Assembly (NCBI RefSeq): GCF_042920265.1
Contig: NZ_JBDQZI010000015.1
Coordinates: 38,371 to 102,370, forward strand
DNA: 64,000 bases
Origin: Lysinibacillus_B sp042920265
GTDB lineage: Bacteria; Bacillota; Bacilli; Bacillales_A; Planococcaceae
Direction of reading: 5' to 3'
The notes beneath the pieces were generated by a model that did not search any database, was not told where the DNA came from, and worked only from the letters and a program-made list of their open reading frames with translations. The position numbers were made by a program, and so were the translations under genes. How positions within the stretch are numbered: the stretch's first letter is position 1; each line of letters begins with the position of its first letter. Shown in pieces: positions 63,091 through 64,000 of the stretch.

Positions 63091-63717
63091 TCAATAAGCA
63101 TCTAAAAACGCTTCTAAAGCTAAATACATAACATCTGACTTATTTAATCGCTCCTGCTCACAAAATACGTCTAAACGCTCACCAATAGCCTTATCGATCA
63201 CAATAGTTTTACGTGTTTTTTCTCCTTGTGGAATCCCCTTTACTCGTTCATGAACAGATGGCTTCGCTTCCAAAACATTTATACCCTCTTTAGAATTACG
63301 CCACTCCTGAAGCATCTCCAAAATCATATTTACTTCATCTGAGGTGAACTGCATGGGAACAGTAGATGAAATAGAGTTCACAGCAAGTTCACCTCGACGC
63401 ACACCTAGTTCACCCGTAGTCATATGCAATTCACCTTCACTCATATTAGTATGAACTTTAGATGAATTACGTTTCACCTGAAGATTACCTTGTTTCACAT
63501 AATCAAAAATCGATTTATTTAACGGTTCTTCACCTGCTCCAACATAATGCCATCCTTTGGGAGCACGATTACTAAATTCATAACCAGCAGCCTTTAAAGC
63601 AGCTCTAAAAGGCTTTTCAGAAATCCCCTCAATGGCTTTTGCAACATCCCCTGTTTTAATACCATCCATCTTTAAAGCAACTAAAATTGATTTAATTGTT
63701 GTATCAGGTAAAAACAT
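63091..63717 (-). CDS. RHH-domain plasmid protein, possible partition or copy regulator
   Basis: 208 residues. An N-terminal helical domain (about 5-70) is followed by a linker with seven-residue repeats beginning GEL (SEGELHMTTGELGVRRGELA). The C-terminal ribbon-helix-helix (RKTIVIDKAIGERLDVFCEQ, RLNKSDVMYLALEAFLDAY) is clear. An inverted repeat AGGTGAA/TTCACCT lies just upstream. It could be a centromere-binding or Rep-control protein; no ParA-type ATPase is seen in the window. Confidence 0.65.
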   Translation of the reverse strand: MFLPDTTIKSILVALKMDGIKTGDVAKAIEGISEKPFRAALKAAGYEFSNRAPKGWHYVGAGEEPLNKSIFDYVKQGNLQVKRNSSKVHTNMSEGELHMTTGELGVRRGELAVNSISSTVPMQFTSDEVNMILEMLQEWRNSKEGINVLEAKPSVHERVKGIPQGEKTRKTIVIDKAIGERLDVFCEQERLNKSDVMYLALEAFLDAY

Positions 63718-63772
63718 ACCCTATTCATCCCCATTTCACATCAGATCATCTATGTATTACTCTATATTATTC

Positions 63773-63802
63773 TAGGTGAAATCAAATTCACCTCTAATTC
63801 AC
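63773..63802. promoter_or_regulatory. Inverted repeat TAGGTGAA/TTCACCT upstream of the RHH gene
   Basis: TAGGTGAA and TTCACCT flank a six-base spacer, followed by a further TTCAC. It is a natural operator for the RHH protein. TTCACC also recurs every 21 bases inside the gene. Confidence 0.6.
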
Positions 63803-63874
63803 AAGTAAATAGTCGGCATAGTCTAATCATATAAAACAAGTATAAAAGCGTATGGCTACGCCGCGATGCTCCCC

Positions 63875-63879
63875 AACAA
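63875..63879. repeat. AACAA, target duplication copy at the second transposon end
   Basis: Identical to 54504-54508, the first bases after the right end of the complete transposon. As a five-base match it is weak alone, but it is exactly the expected length and place. Confidence 0.6.
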
Positions 63880-64000
63880 GGGGTAGCGTCAGGAAAATGC
63901 GGATTTACAACGCTAAGGAAATTCCCATACTAAAAAGCCAAATTTCTCAACATCAATTGAGAAATTTGGCTTTTTCCGTTGCTCAGTTAAAGCGTCCTTT
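63880..64000. mobile_element. Left end of a second cadmium-transposon copy (cut by window end)
   Basis: 121 bases identical to 47843-47963, with the 38-bp terminal repeat, the inner hairpin and the start of the spacer. Same orientation as the first copy. The rest lies beyond the window. Confidence 0.93.

Larger units (their letters stand above)
54504..63879. mobile_element. Captured second plasmid (about 9.4 kb) between two transposon ends
   Basis: Bounded by the right end of one transposon copy and the left end of a second copy in the same orientation. AACAA lies at both edges (54504-54508 and 63875-63879), as expected for the 5-bp target duplication of a Tn3-type insertion. Inside are a primase-type Rep, two leftward genes, a three-copy repeat, YefM-YoeB, an SDR enzyme and an RHH protein. 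This is all a small plasmid needs. Joined at AACAA the two edges give a continuous sequence (CTCCCCAACAAGGGCTGG). Confidence 0.8.

Overview
The window looks like a low-GC Gram-positive (Bacillales) plasmid or plasmid-like element, most likely from Lysinibacillus, Solibacillus or a relative. This rests on the AT-rich sequence, the AGGAGG-type ribosome sites, Bacillus-plasmid families (DpnD/PcfM, DUF4314, ERF, SSB, a TraG/VirD4 ATPase), Tn3-family transposons and a cadmium operon. The species assignment is inference.

Layout. 0-7 kb: the end of a DNA phosphorothioation cluster (dndC tail, dndD, dndE, dndA-like desulfurase), then a separately terminated HNH nuclease, a convergent tyrosine recombinase, an AbrB/PBECR-type toxin-antitoxin pair and a candidate structured RNA. 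7-13.5 kb: a secreted RHS/WapA-like polymorphic toxin, its signal peptide split off by a frameshift in an A7 run, followed by a candidate immunity gene. 13.6-19 kb: IS66 and IS6 relics, a MntA-HepT pair inside a perfect 26-bp inverted repeat, an AlbA_2/ATPase regulator between repeated palindromes, and a serine resolvase with a res-like site. 19-32.5 kb: accessory genes. These are a large GTPase, a lipoprotein nuclease between two copies of a structured repeat, an MqsA-Panacea antitoxin with a decayed toxin upstream, a secreted phospholipase A2 with a small membrane partner, and two decaying copies of a MerR-like/RHH coiled-coil two-gene module. 33-44 kb: the plasmid backbone, read mainly leftward, with DNA-processing genes (PD-(D/E)XK nuclease, SSB, primase-type zinc protein, ERF annealing protein), an S1 protein and a TraG/VirD4 coupling ATPase, plus a small toxin-antitoxin pair. 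44-47.3 kb: a Tn3-family transposase with an in-frame stop.

47.8-64 kb holds the most striking structure. A complete Tn3-family transposon (47843-54503; cadA, cadC, resolvase, res, tnpA, 38-bp ends) is followed by a self-contained replicon of about 9.4 kb. That replicon carries a primase-type Rep, a spaced three-copy repeat, YefM-YoeB, an SDR dehydrogenase and an RHH protein. It ends at 63880, where a second, directly oriented left end of the same transposon begins. Both edges of the replicon carry AACAA. This is the expected structure of an unresolved replicative-transposition cointegrate: one plasmid captured by another through the cadmium transposon.

Taken together the region is an accumulation of defence (Dnd, HNH, possibly the GTPase), addiction (at least four toxin-antitoxin pairs plus one broken one), antagonism (RHS toxin, PLA2, nuclease) and metal resistance on a transmissible backbone. 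Several long gaps (5.6-6.1, 7.0-7.9, 27.4-28.2, 29.1-29.7 and 32.4-33.1 kb) hold no gene I can support.
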